A stretch of 64,000 bases of DNA from Hirudo medicinalis (Eukaryota > Annelida > Clitellata > Hirudinida > Hirudinidae). Shown here piece by piece: positions 51,001-61,238 of this stretch; the stretch's first letter is position 1; each line of letters begins with the position of its first letter. Below the pieces are notes generated by a model. That model searched no databases. It saw only the letters and a program-made list of their open reading frames with translations, and was not told where the DNA came from. Where the stretch lies: assembly GCA_011800805.1 (NCBI GenBank), contig MPNW01000392.1, positions 358,336 to 422,335 of the forward strand, given 5' to 3'. The position numbers and the translations under genes are program-made.

Positions 51001-54000
51001 AAAATTAAATATTGAAGAAGTATCATTTCTTGGTCATTTCAGGTCCAAAACAAAAAGCAATTGAATGTAACAGCAAATAGTTACCAATCATCCTGTCGTA
51101 ACAAATAGTTACCAAGCATCCTGTCGTAACAAATAGTTACCAATCATCCTGTCGTAGCAAATAGTTACCAATCATCCTGTCGTAGCAAATAGTTACCAAT
51201 CATCCTGTCGTAACAAATAGTTACCAATCATCCTGTCATAGCAAATAGTTACCAATCATCCTGTCGTAAGCAGGCAGCCCGAGTTTCCTGGTGTCCTGCA
51301 GCTTAACGTCCTTCAACAACCTCCAGAACTGAAGCTGAACGAGCACCGACACGTTGTCGTCACTTTCGCTCTCTCCCACCCCTAGTCGACAATAATATCC
51401 ATAAATGGCTCTCAGGAACATCGAATACCTCAAGACGACATGGACGACCTTCAGAATTTGTGAGGAAAGAATTTGTTAACTGCAAATTTTGGCTCATACG
51501 ACTTTACATTTTAAATGCCCGCCATTTGCCGGCAACATGTTCGTCGTTCGTTCGAAAGGATCATTAGAAAGGTTTGTTCACAAAGTGACGACCGAGAGGT
51601 CGAGACGTCAATAATAATCAAGCCAGGCAAAATATTCTAAGTACCTCTCTATAATCATCATCCTTTGTACCAAAAGGATAATCTTGAAGAAGGTGATGGA
51701 TTTTTAAAGTGAAGCTCAGTGGGTCCTGGGAAGATTCTGTTTTAAACAAAGAAAATTGACTAATAACTCCCATTGTGATCATTATTACAATTTTGAATAT
51801 TAAAAATTGATTAACCTAAGTCTTATAATCTCATCATAATAATTATAATAGTGACAGAGTTGCTATTATCACGATATTAAGTTATTAAATTATCACGATA
51901 TTAAGTTATTAAATTATCACGATATTAAGTTATTAAATTATTGCAATAAAACATTTAAGTTAGTCCTCACCTTTGGTTTGTGGAGTTCTTGTTTTTTGTT
52001 GTGAATTGTTTGCTTCGCAAACGTCCGACGAAGGATTTGACGGCTCCAGCATGCGATTGTTCAAAAACTCCCCCTCGTAAATCACACCATTTTCCAACAT
52101 CAACTTTCCCTTGAAATGATTGCATTTGAATGGCGAACACGAACGACGTTCGCACGATACATTTAACATTCTATTTTAAACTTTCATACCTGTCCACATT
52201 TTAGGTTTTCACTCCATTGCCCCTCATATTTTGACCCATTGGCATAGTGGAACACCCCCCATCCATGTCTCTTGCCATCCTTGAAACATCCCCGATAAAA
52301 ATTCCTTCTGCCATAGAAACTGGCACATGATCTCTTTATGTACCAAACATGCTCACCCTCACCATTCTAAATATATATTTTCAATATTGATTTTTAACAT
52401 TAAATATATATTTTCAATATTGATTTTTAACATTAAATATATATTTTCAATATTGATTTTTAACATTACATAAAATATTGTAATAACTTATGGCAACAGT
52501 AAATGTAACATTTATTTGTTAATAATAATAACAACAACAATAATAATGTTATAACCCTGCAAAATCACATTAATTGGTTTTTATATTAATTATTTTTTAT
52601 TAATTATTTTGTATTTTTGTATTTAGAATCTTTCTAGGACTAAGTTTATGTTCGCTGATTAAGTTTGTAACATCACATTAGATCACACAATATCCCACAA
52701 AATCTCACAGAATCTCAAAGCCCACTTGGAATTAGAGAGGCCACAAGAATACTTGACATTGAAGAACATTCTTATTCAGCAAATAATCACGCAAGTGATC
52801 GTTACGCAATAACTGACAACAGGATTATTACGTAAGCGTGGTATTTACAGGTAATACCACTCACTTGTTAAATGAATATTTGCTGAATAAATCCAACAAT
52901 AAACTCGGCATAAATTAAGCCACGTCGTTTATTATAATAATAATAATAATAAAGAATATAATGATGACAACATAAACAATAATAACTGTTATTAATTAAC
53001 TTTTGTAATTATAATAATAATTTTGTAAAATAACAACAACAACAGTAATAATAATAACAAATACCACCCACTTGAATTCCACATCTCCACTGCCCAGTAT
53101 ATTTTTCTCCAAGGCCCACCCATTTCATGGTCCCGTATCCGTGCCGAAGGTTGTCCTTCCAATGGCCTTCGTACGAATTCCCCGATTTGTAGACCCTCAC
53201 TCCCCACCCGCACTTCATGTTGGACACCCACTCGCCGTCGTAGTAGGACAAACCGTCCTCAAAAAATGTCATCTTGCCCTGGTTAATGCAAAAAGCAGAT
53301 GCGAACTATTATTTAATATTTGCAAACATCGTGGACTCCAATTAACTCCTTGTGGCACCAACGAACATCAATGAATACTTATTAGTAATAAATTAGTCCA
53401 ATGTAATATTGTATTATATACAATGTTTATTGGACATTTATTTATTGAATCAAAGAACTCGACCTTTCCGTGTTGCTTTCCACTGCACCATTGTCCTTCA
53501 TACTTTGTCGCTCTGCCGCAATGGTAGAATGTTCCACAGCCATGCCTGACACTATTCACGACGTCCCCTTCATAAATGCTGCATTTACGTTCGAAAGAGA
53601 TAGTAAATTGTTAGGATTAGCTATTTAAATAAAACAATAAATTAAATCGAAAATTATGAGATAAAGTTATAAATTGTGTTATTAATTAAATTAAAATTGT
53701 ATGAAATAAACCACTATGTAAGTAAGGCCAAAAGTAACCTTCCATCTAGCCAAGTAAATCTTCCTTTCCCAGTCATAGCATTAATTACAAAATCTCCCTT
53801 TTAATTTAAAATTGTTGATTAAAATTGGCCAACAGCACTTCATGCAGCAACAACCTCATATTTCAGTCCATCACTCCATATGTACATACCAGTCCCTTGC
53901 ATGAAGCCATTTTGAAATGTTCCCTTTATTAAACATTTAAGAACGTTAATAAAAATCTTTTAAATAATAGTCAACTTTTCCCGACCTCATAATAATGCCC

Positions 54001-54317
54001 CCCACGGATTTCAGCCTTCCCAAATCCATGAAAAAGGCCGTTTAAGACTTCTCCGTCGTATCTTCATTAAGCATAATTCAATGATTTGCTAATTTCAAAA
54101 TAATAAACATATAAAAATTACTTCACTTTGTTACGACTACCGCCGTGAAAAGGTCGTTGAATTGACACTCCGGTTCACGAGGAGTATCTACTCTCAAACA
54201 CTTGATCGAATTTACAGCTTCACTTAAGCTTTTTATTTCATTTTCACTTAATCCAGACTTCTTGGATGCGTCCGGCAGAGACCCAATAAGCGATCCCTCT
54301 TCGACTTCGTTCGACAT
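48003..54317 (-). CDS. RSPH10B: Radial spoke head 10 homologue B (MORN-repeat protein)
   Basis: This is an axonemal radial-spoke protein of motile cilia. Exons, 5' to 3': 54317-54127, 54061-53986, 53923-53855, 53797-53739, 53578-53464, 53278-53072, 52366-52190, 52109-51971, 51736-51645, 51448-51253, 50464-50353, 50293-50217, 50056-49959, 49722-49675, 49594-49484, 49326-49207, 48844-48809, 48678-48630, 48365-48291, 48130-48003. They total 2175 nt (724 residues plus stop) with all phases consistent. MORN repeats fill residues about 65-345 (YDGEVLNGLFHGFG, YEGDVVNSVRHGCGTFYHCG, YEGHWKDNLRHGYGTMKW and others). The C-terminal half keeps vertebrate RSPH10B landmarks: LQFWRLLKDVKLQD, FYEEFLTSLIKISH, ITMRQFLLILK, LSAADVIAVL and LEFEMGFYDFIEAIVGCC. 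A Cys-rich patch (CCLTKACPVC) and a GDD repeat tail look lineage-specific. The gene is divergent from the Kir gene. A downstream AATAAA lies near 47915. Confidence 0.93.
49362..49483 (-). repeat. 42-bp tandem repeat, 3 copies, starting at an RSPH10B splice donor
   Basis: Three copies of a 42-bp unit (the copy nearest the exon is shortened) fill the intron from the donor at 49484/49483 to near the next acceptor at 49326. Each begins with the donor-like GTTCRTGT. Confidence 0.85.
49734..49861. repeat. Direct duplication of about 56 bp, RSPH10B intron
   Basis: Two copies (49734-49789 and 49806-49861) separated by 16 bp, just upstream of the acceptor of the exon at 49722. Confidence 0.85.
51073..51268 (-). 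repeat. 28-bp minisatellite, 7 copies, spanning an exon-intron junction of RSPH10B
   Basis: Seven nearly identical 28-bp units with few substitutions. The exon end at 51253 lies inside the first unit on the minus strand, so every unit has the last 15 coding bases and the first 13 intron bases, including ATTG|GTAACT. Confidence 0.92.
51865..51936. repeat. 24-bp tandem repeat, 3 copies, RSPH10B intron
   Basis: Perfect copies of ATTATCACGATATTAAGTTA plus TTAA, between the exons at 51971 and 51736. Confidence 0.85.
52369..52467 (-). repeat. 33-bp tandem repeat, 3 copies, next to an RSPH10B splice acceptor
   Basis: Three perfect copies of an AT-rich 33-bp unit end 2 bases before the exon starting at 52366. 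The acceptor's upstream tract is therefore the first repeat unit. Confidence 0.85.
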
Positions 54318-55308
54318 TTTCGAAGCTGTTGCTATGGTGAGATCGATGCCCGAAGTGAGTCAAAAGTTAATCATTGCGCAAATTAACAGTTGAAATGATA
54401 AAATTATATTTAATTCCACTTTAGGCCACGTCGATGTCCAGAACTAAGGTGGGGAAGTAAAAGATGATGAGGATCATAAATTAATGATGAATAAAGTTGT
54501 TGAATGAAATTTAACTCAATTTGATTTGCATCAATTTGTGTTTGTCCTCTGAGTGCAGAGGCATTTTGTATTTGTATTTAGCCGATCTTTTGAGTGACTT
54601 TTGTGTCAGAATAGGATGTGAAGGCACATTGTAATCGCTCTACCATTAAAAATGCGCCCCTACCTAAGATCCCTGGCTGTGCAGCCTGGGTTGCGAACAT
54701 GACACATTACCGCCACATGCAGGAACGCAACCCATTCGGCCGATTCGGCTGCACGGTTTGTCGAACTAAAAAACGATTTTTAAGCACATTAGAAATAAAA
54801 TTAAATCAATAAAATAGAAACATATTCCTTGTAATTATATCGTGAGAAATAAGGAAAAGAAACGTAACAAAGAATATGTCAAACTCCTTTTTTTTAAACT
54901 AAATTGAATAAATTTTCCCACGGCGTCGAGAATTGTTTTCATTTATCTCTTTAATTAACGCAATAGTAAGGAGTTGTTTGCTTCCAACAGAATTTGTCAA
55001 CACGCACACCATGGTACCATTCAAATGTTTGACATTCACAATTTGATCAACATAAACTTCTCAAGTGCAGCAAGTATCAACATCGAATTACAGGTTAATA
55101 TTTAAAATATAATTAAAACGAAAGTTTATGCTTGGTTGAACACAGAAATTGCGTATTGCTTTGGGAAAAACTTCTCACAGCATGAAATCGCGATAATGGC
55201 AAGTTCAAGAGCTTTAAGCTCTCAATTGAAGTTATATTTATAATCTGCAGGTTCTCGAACATAAAATTTAACTGAAGTGTTGAGAGGTTGAAAGTAATAA
55301 ATATAATT
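54318..55308. promoter_or_regulatory. Divergent promoter interval of RSPH10B and Kir
   Basis: About 1 kb separates the two divergent start codons. It must hold both 5' UTRs and promoters, and it contains interspersed element copy 3. No specific factor site can be supported by eye. Confidence 0.5.
54654..54741 (+). mobile_element. Interspersed SINE/MITE-like element, copy 3
   Basis: This copy has GCGCCCCTACCTAAG, GGGTTGCGAACATGACACAT and the 23-bp core ending CAACCCATTCGGCC. It sits in the 1-kb divergent promoter interval between RSPH10B (54317, minus) and the Kir gene (55309, plus). Confidence 0.5.
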
Positions 55309-57454
55309 ATGGATTCTAAAAATGATAAAACAGGTAAAAAGCAAAGATTTTCTGTTGTGCAGATAAAACCTAAACCCGAAGATCCGATTTTGAAACTGTC
55401 CTTGAGTGATGATCAGACAACTGAACTTATAAGGAAGGTCTCCGAGGTCGATACAAGAGAGCAGGATAAGGTCTTAACTCAAATAAAGATTAAAGACGAA
55501 GCTAATTTAAACAGACACAGACCAACATTAACTAAATTGAAAGATTTTAAACTTTCTCCTTTAAATTCTGGATCGCAGGGTGAAGAATCTCATAATTTGA
55601 TTACTGTCACAGAAGAATCTCAAAACGGCAGAAAATATACGAACGAAAACAGCTCTCTTTACACGAAACGACTTGTAGAAAAGAATGGATCCTGCAATGT
55701 GATTCCCAGATCTTCTAAAAGACACAGGTTCTTGAGTGACTTTTACACTACCTTGTCGGATCTCAAATGGCGATATTGCCTGCTGATTTCAATAGCGGCG
55801 AATATTTCAACGTGGACGTTATTTGCCATGATTTATTACGTTATCATCTCGATCCATCAGGATGTAAGCAATCNNNNNNNNNNNNNNNNNNNNNNNNNNN
55901 NNNNNNNNNNNNNNNNNNNNNNNNNNNNNNNNNNNNNNNNNNNNNNNNNNNNNNNNNNNNNNNNNNNNNNNNNNNNNNNNNNNNNNNNNNNNNNNNNNNN
56001 NNNNNNNNNNNNNNNNNNNNNNNNNNNNNNNNNNNNNNNNNNNNNNNNNNNNNNNNNNNNNNNNNNNNNNNNNNNNNNNNNNNNNNNNNNNNNNNNNNNN
56101 NNNNNNNNNNNNNNNNNNNNNNNNNNNNNNNNNNNNNNNNNNNNNNNNNNNNNNNNNNNNNNNNNNNNNNNNNNNNNNNNNNNNNNNNNNNNNNNNNNNN
56201 NNNNNNNNNNNNNNNNNNNNNNNNNNNNNNNNNNNNNNNNNNNNNNNNNNNNNNNNNNNNNNNNNNNNNNNNNNNNNNNNNNNNNNNNNNNNNNNNNNNN
56301 NNNNNNNNNNNNNNNNNNNNNNNNNNNNNNNNNNNNNNNNNNNNNNNNNNNNNNNNNNNNNNNNNNNNNNNNNNNNNNNNNNNNNNNNNNNNNNNNNNNN
56401 NNNNNNNNNNNNNNNNNNNNNNNNNNNNNNNNNNNNNNNNNNNNNNNNNNNNNNNNNNNNNNNNNNNNNNNNNNNNNNNNNNNNNNNNNNNNNNNNNNNN
56501 ATTCATGTCATCGATAGCCAAAGTCCTCTCTTCGGTTTGACGCCGAGAGAACTTCAGGAAGAATATTTGGAGATCATTGTGATACTTGAAGGAGTTGTAG
56601 AGAACAGTGGAAAGCTCATGCAGGTATGTATAATATTAGCAACTCAAGTTTTTTTGAATACACTAAAAATATGCAACTGCATTTTAATTTATATGATATT
56701 AATTTGTGTTTATGTTCCAAATGGTATGCAGCTTGTTGAAAAGTTTTATTTAAAAAAAAAAATTATTTCTGTTTTCAAAGTATTCAACCTGCGTCTGAGA
56801 TCATTTCCTCAAGGACTCTTCCAATTCGCCTAAAAGACATTTTCATGTGTTAGATTCACTTTTAAAATAATATCCCAGTCCACTGCAACTTCCATCCTCA
56901 ACAGTTTAAGTCTTTCATTTGTTACCATTGCCTCGTTTATGAGATAATTTTCAATATTTCGATTCAAGTCTCCAGAAATTTCAAAGTATAATTTGTCAAT
57001 ACCTTTAATTAATGCCTGACCAACGAAATAGGATATGTTCGTTTTTTTATGTTTTTCCGGGTGGAAAGAGGCTCTTGTGAAAAATAAATCAAAAATAAAT
57101 AAAGTGGGTAGAAGTTCACATTTTTAAAGCAATTCAAGAATTCTTTTTAAACCATCCTTTGTTGTTCGCCGTGAGCTCTTTAAAGAGCTTAAGTTTAAAT
57201 GTATGAAAGGCCGCATGGCTCTTTAATAAGATTTTTTTTAATTCTGTGTTGCATTTTTATTTTAGGTTCGTACTTCTTACACTGCTAAGGAGATTTTATG
57301 GGGAGCTTCATTTTCGCCCATGTTGACCTTCGATCCATCAGCGAAAAGAAACGAAATAAACTATGACAATTTCGAAGAAATCCAACTGATTCTTTCGCAA
57401 CCATTAATTCAATTTACAAAGCGGGAAATTCTCAAAGATGTCTCTGAATCATAA
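55309..57454 (+). CDS. KCNJ: Inward-rectifier potassium channel (Kir/KCNJ), pore region in assembly gap
   Basis: This membrane K+ channel subunit would set resting potential as a tetramer. Visible exons: 55309-55863 (185 codons, ending at GAT|GTAAGC), a piece from 56501 (or within the gap) to 56623, and 57266-57454. The N-terminus carries RLVEKNGSCNVI and then SDFYTTLSDLKWRYCLLIS running into M1 (WTLFAMIYYVIISIHQD). After the gap come DSQSPLFGLTPRELQEEYLE and IIVILEGVVENSGKLMQ, then RTSYTAKEILWGASFSPML and NEINYDNFEE in the last exon, the standard order of the Kir cytoplasmic domain. The selectivity filter, M2 and early C-terminal domain fall in the N run 55874-56500. The start is the ATG at 55309; the reading frame is open a few codons further up but without another ATG. 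Reading past 56623 as one exon is wrong because GTATGT follows CAG there. Confidence 0.9.
55874..56500. other. Assembly gap inside the Kir gene
   Basis: 627 Ns that begin 10 bp after the splice donor at 55863 and hide the exon or exons for the pore, M2 and early cytoplasmic domain. Confidence 0.99.
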
Positions 57455-58355
57455 ACATCTTGTTGAACATGGAAAGCATTGAGATCCAATAGTGCTACTT
57501 CTTCGTCTTAAGTATATTCCTTAACAATTAGTTTGCTGAATGTGCTTTTCCTGTTCCGTGGAACTTTTTGGACCTGTTTGCTTAGCATGTTTAACGCAGT
57601 GTTTCTTGTGTTTAATGGAGATTCATGTTCACGTTCACGTCAATTTACTTTTGATTCAGTCCGTTCAACTTAAGAAAACTTTTAAGTAGATGCTAAATTG
57701 CAACTCTAAACAGAATTCGTGCTCGTGGTTTGAAGTGGTTTGCATAACGATTTGGTTTCTTGAGAATCTATTTGAGATGGAGTTTGTGACCAGAAATAAT
57801 GCGGTTTTAATGGAAGGACTCGTGATTTATTTGCAAAGATCAGAAATATGAAGAGTTTTAAAAAGGTTTTATAAAATAAAACTGAACCATTGTAAATTTG
57901 CTGTTTCATGAGCCTTTTAGGAAGACATTTGTAAAGCTTTACAACCATCTTTATAATCATCGTTACTAAACGTAATTATGAATAATTATAAATTTCCTGC
58001 GTTCTTTTCCCTCTGAAATTGTTGTCGATGTCTCAAGTGGTCCAAAACAAAATTCCGTGGATCTAGTTTAATTCGTCTTAAGATTGCAAATTAACCACGA
58101 CTGACTGCCTGTCGATACGATGAATAATTTGATATATTATTTTTTTGTTTAAATGAGTTTATATGAACATTTAATAATACGGACATTCGAACGTGAGCTC
58201 TGAACTTTTTGTGGAAGCACACAGCATTCAAGTTTTGATTCGATGAATTCAATTAAAACATATCCGGTCTTCGACTGTTTTATTTGGAAAGAAATTCGTT
58301 CTGAGCATACATTTTGAAGTCCTTGAGATTCAATTATTGGTGGCATTGCCTGAAA

Positions 58356-58389
<34 letters not shown>

Positions 58390-59222
58390 GTTCATAAGCT
58401 TACAAACTCGCAAACATCTCAACGATGTCCCTGGATTAAAAAGATCCCACGACTTAAAAATTCCTGACTTTTTTCTGTTTTCATTTTTATTTCATTTAAG
58501 TAAATTCTTAGTTTAAATATAAAAATCAGTAATTTGAATTACTTAAAATCAGGTGAATGAAACTATAATCAGATAAAGTGAAAATAGTAATAGTAGATTT
58601 TAATGAATATTCATTAGTTTATCAAGCAAATAGTCAGATGACGAATTCGCAGGATCTGGATCTCTTCAAAACAACTTAGGAAGCCCATGGAAAATTACTG
58701 AATTGCATTAAAAGAGAAAGCTCTTGGGGAGAAGAATGTGAGTGGATGACTGGGTGAGTGGATGGGTAGGTAGATGGAAAAGTGGGTGAGTGTGAAATTG
58801 TGATAGATTGGGGAATTATAATTCGGGAAGATGGATTGAGAATGAATGATCCTTTCGATATTGATTAGTTTTGTAGCAGTTGAACTTGATCGAAGCACGT
58901 TTATTGAATGAAATAGTCAATAATTCAACAAATTCAAACATTTACTTTTAGAACATCCACGTGTAAGATCATGGACGACAAACGAACAAAGCAGATGTGC
59001 GCATTTAAGATAATGGAGCACAGAAAACAGTCTTTTGCAGTCGTAAGGCTGCAAAAAGTTCGCGCGTATAAAACTTTGCAAACAATAAATAATTAAATAA
59101 GTAATTTTAGTTTAAAATAATTTAAATTTAAAACAGCCGACCAATTAAAAAATAGTTTTATAAAATATTGAACAGTTAAACGGAGAGAAATATCGCAAGA
59201 GTTGTTAAAACATAAGAATCTT
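57455..59222. other. Convergent spacer between the Kir and eglin-like genes
   Basis: AT-rich, with a (CA)n tract and no exon-like frames flanked by splice sites. It must hold the two 3' UTRs. Confidence 0.5.
58351..58389. repeat. (CA)n dinucleotide microsatellite
   Basis: About 19 CA units in the spacer between the Kir and eglin-like genes. Confidence 0.95.
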
Positions 59223-60194
59223 TTATCCGATGTAAGGAGGGTTCTGTACTAGGCCACGTTCGCACAACAAGATCCTCACTCTGGTTGGTCTGAAATCGAT
59301 GCTGAGTGGCCAACCCATGGGAATTATTTCCACCTGCAAATGATGATGATGATGTTGATGAAGTAGATATGAGGATGGCGACGGCCACGATAATGATGAT
59401 GATGATGATTGCAGTAATGAACGTTAAGCAATGAATTGCAAGTTCTCGTACAAAATTATGTGAATTTCTTCAAATGCATGAAATGGATTTATGTTGAGTG
59501 AATCAGTAATTAACGCATAAATACGTGATCTTTTTTACTTATTTAGAATGGATACTGATCCTGAGAATGATTTCGTGATTTCACCGATAAAAGCTTTGAA
59601 TTTCATCGCAACAATACCTCGAGACTTGGATAATCAGCTAAAATGGCTTCTCTCGCTTCTTCTCCTGTCTTGTGGAAAGTCATTGATATTAAACAAAGCC
59701 ATGAATAGATTAATCGGTATAAAATACGTGAGTTAATAAATAATAATAAATAGTAATAAATAATAAATCGTGCATTTTTGATTAATTGAATTGCAATGGA
59801 ACACCAGAACACCAAATCATCACCCACTTTTATTTGGAAACAGGCACAGTTACTTATTGAGAATAACTAACTCGACTGCATTCATATCAAAACACTGAAC
59901 GCAAACTACCAAATAAACAAGAAGCTGATATCAACAAAAGACTTTGAATTATTTTCATTTACTTTTCCGACTAATTCAGGCCATGTTTTCGTAGGGTCTG
60001 GTGTACTTCGTTCCTCCTCTAAAACTTCAATATCTCTTTTTTCTTCTTCTTCCAAGCTTGAGAATGAATTTGAAACGTTCAAGCACGAAATGCTGACGAA
60101 AGCACGAAAGAAAGCATTAAAATGTTGCTCTTCCAACTCACGGGTGACTGCTGCAGAGAAACAACAAACCCAACACAATCAACAAACTCTTCAT
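59223..60194 (-). CDS. Secreted eglin / potato inhibitor I family serine protease inhibitor
   Basis: This is a small secreted canonical serine-protease inhibitor (MEROPS I13 family, which includes leech eglin c). Exons: 60194-60142, 60092-59963, 59668-59618, 59333-59223; 345 nt, 114 residues plus stop, phases consistent. A signal peptide (MKSLLIVLGLLFLCSSHP) is followed by an acidic stretch (SLEEEEKRDIEVLEEE) and the inhibitor domain: KTWPELVGK, then TGEEAREAILADYPSLE, then VEIIPMGWPLSIDFRPTRVR and a C-terminal IG. By alignment with eglin c, whose reactive bond is Leu45-Asp46, the P1-P1' pair is Ile-Asp. The two arginines that brace the loop (TRVR) and the C-terminal Gly are kept. One Cys remains in the mature domain, so there is no disulphide, as in eglin. 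The acidic linker is unusual for eglin c and may be a pro-region. Confidence 0.9.
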
Positions 60195-60374
60195 CTTTCT
60201 TCTCCTAAACTATTCATGCTCTTCTTCTATTTATAGCTCATTCATGGAGTTCACACGCACTCACTCACATACTCACACACACACACACACAAACACACGT
60301 ACCACACAATCACTCATTCCCGCCGTTAATTATGAGAGTAATTCATTCCATCCATAATTTTTAAATCATTGAAT

Positions 60375-60473
60375 CTTGGTTCACACAAATATAAGATAAA
60401 AACACATCTTGGTTCACACAAATATAAGATAAAAACACATCTTGGTTCACACAAATATAAGATAAAAACACAC
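60375..60473. repeat. 33-bp tandem repeat, 3 copies
   Basis: Perfect units beginning CTTGGTTCACACAAATATAA. They lie about 180 bp upstream of the eglin-like ATG, next to a (CA)n tract at 60258-60300. Confidence 0.9.
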
Positions 60474-61129
60474 GAACGAATTGAACTGTGCTTAATATTA
60501 TATATTTACAATTGCAATAGGTATTATTTCAATATTGTATTATTTTGTATAATGTTTAATTTTTATAATATTATAATAATATTTAGAATAATAATTATTA
60601 ATTAATTATAATTATATATAAACATAGTAAAAATGTTCAGGATAATATCATAATATTCAAAATATCAGCATATACAATCACTTTATTGGAAATTAAAGCC
60701 AACTATTACAATTGTACAACGTAGTTGAGGAGGGGAGGTGTATGTGTGGTTGAATAATCAATGGAGAGTTATTCATTACTGAAATTAAATTGAATTATTT
60801 TAATCAATTAAGATTATGTAACTGATGATTTTATATTTTATTTTTTTATCAATAGATCATCAATATACGATATAATATTTTATTGAACCAGAATCTAAAT
60901 GTATTATGTAGTAGTAGTATTTTCATTCATGGTAACATTGCGATGATGATGATGATGATGATGACGACGACGATGTCAATGATGATGATAATTATGTTGT
61001 TGTTATACAAAGTCACGTATACAATATACTTGAACTGGACCTAAGACCACGTGATATATTTTCCCAATTTCAACCTGGTATTTCGAAACTCATCATCAAC
61101 TCGGCACTACCCACATCACCGACGAGTTC

Positions 61130-61238
61130 ATCATCATATATCATATATCATATATCACATATTATATATCACATATTATATATCATATATCACATATTAT
61201 ATAGCATATATGATATATCATATATGATATCATATACC
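61130..61238. repeat. Palindromic ATATATCAT tandem tract
   Basis: Alternating ATATCATATATCACAT units with strong self-complementarity, downstream of a (GAT)n tract at 60943-60990. The region 60480-62970 otherwise shows no convincing gene. Confidence 0.85.

Noticed and set aside
56537..56833. 98-codon plus-strand frame after the Kir gap
   Set aside because: Only its first part, to 56623, is coding, and in a different frame; the rest is intron after CAG|GTATGT.
59548..59736. 62-codon plus-strand frame
   Set aside because: Antisense to the third eglin-like exon, with no splice support.
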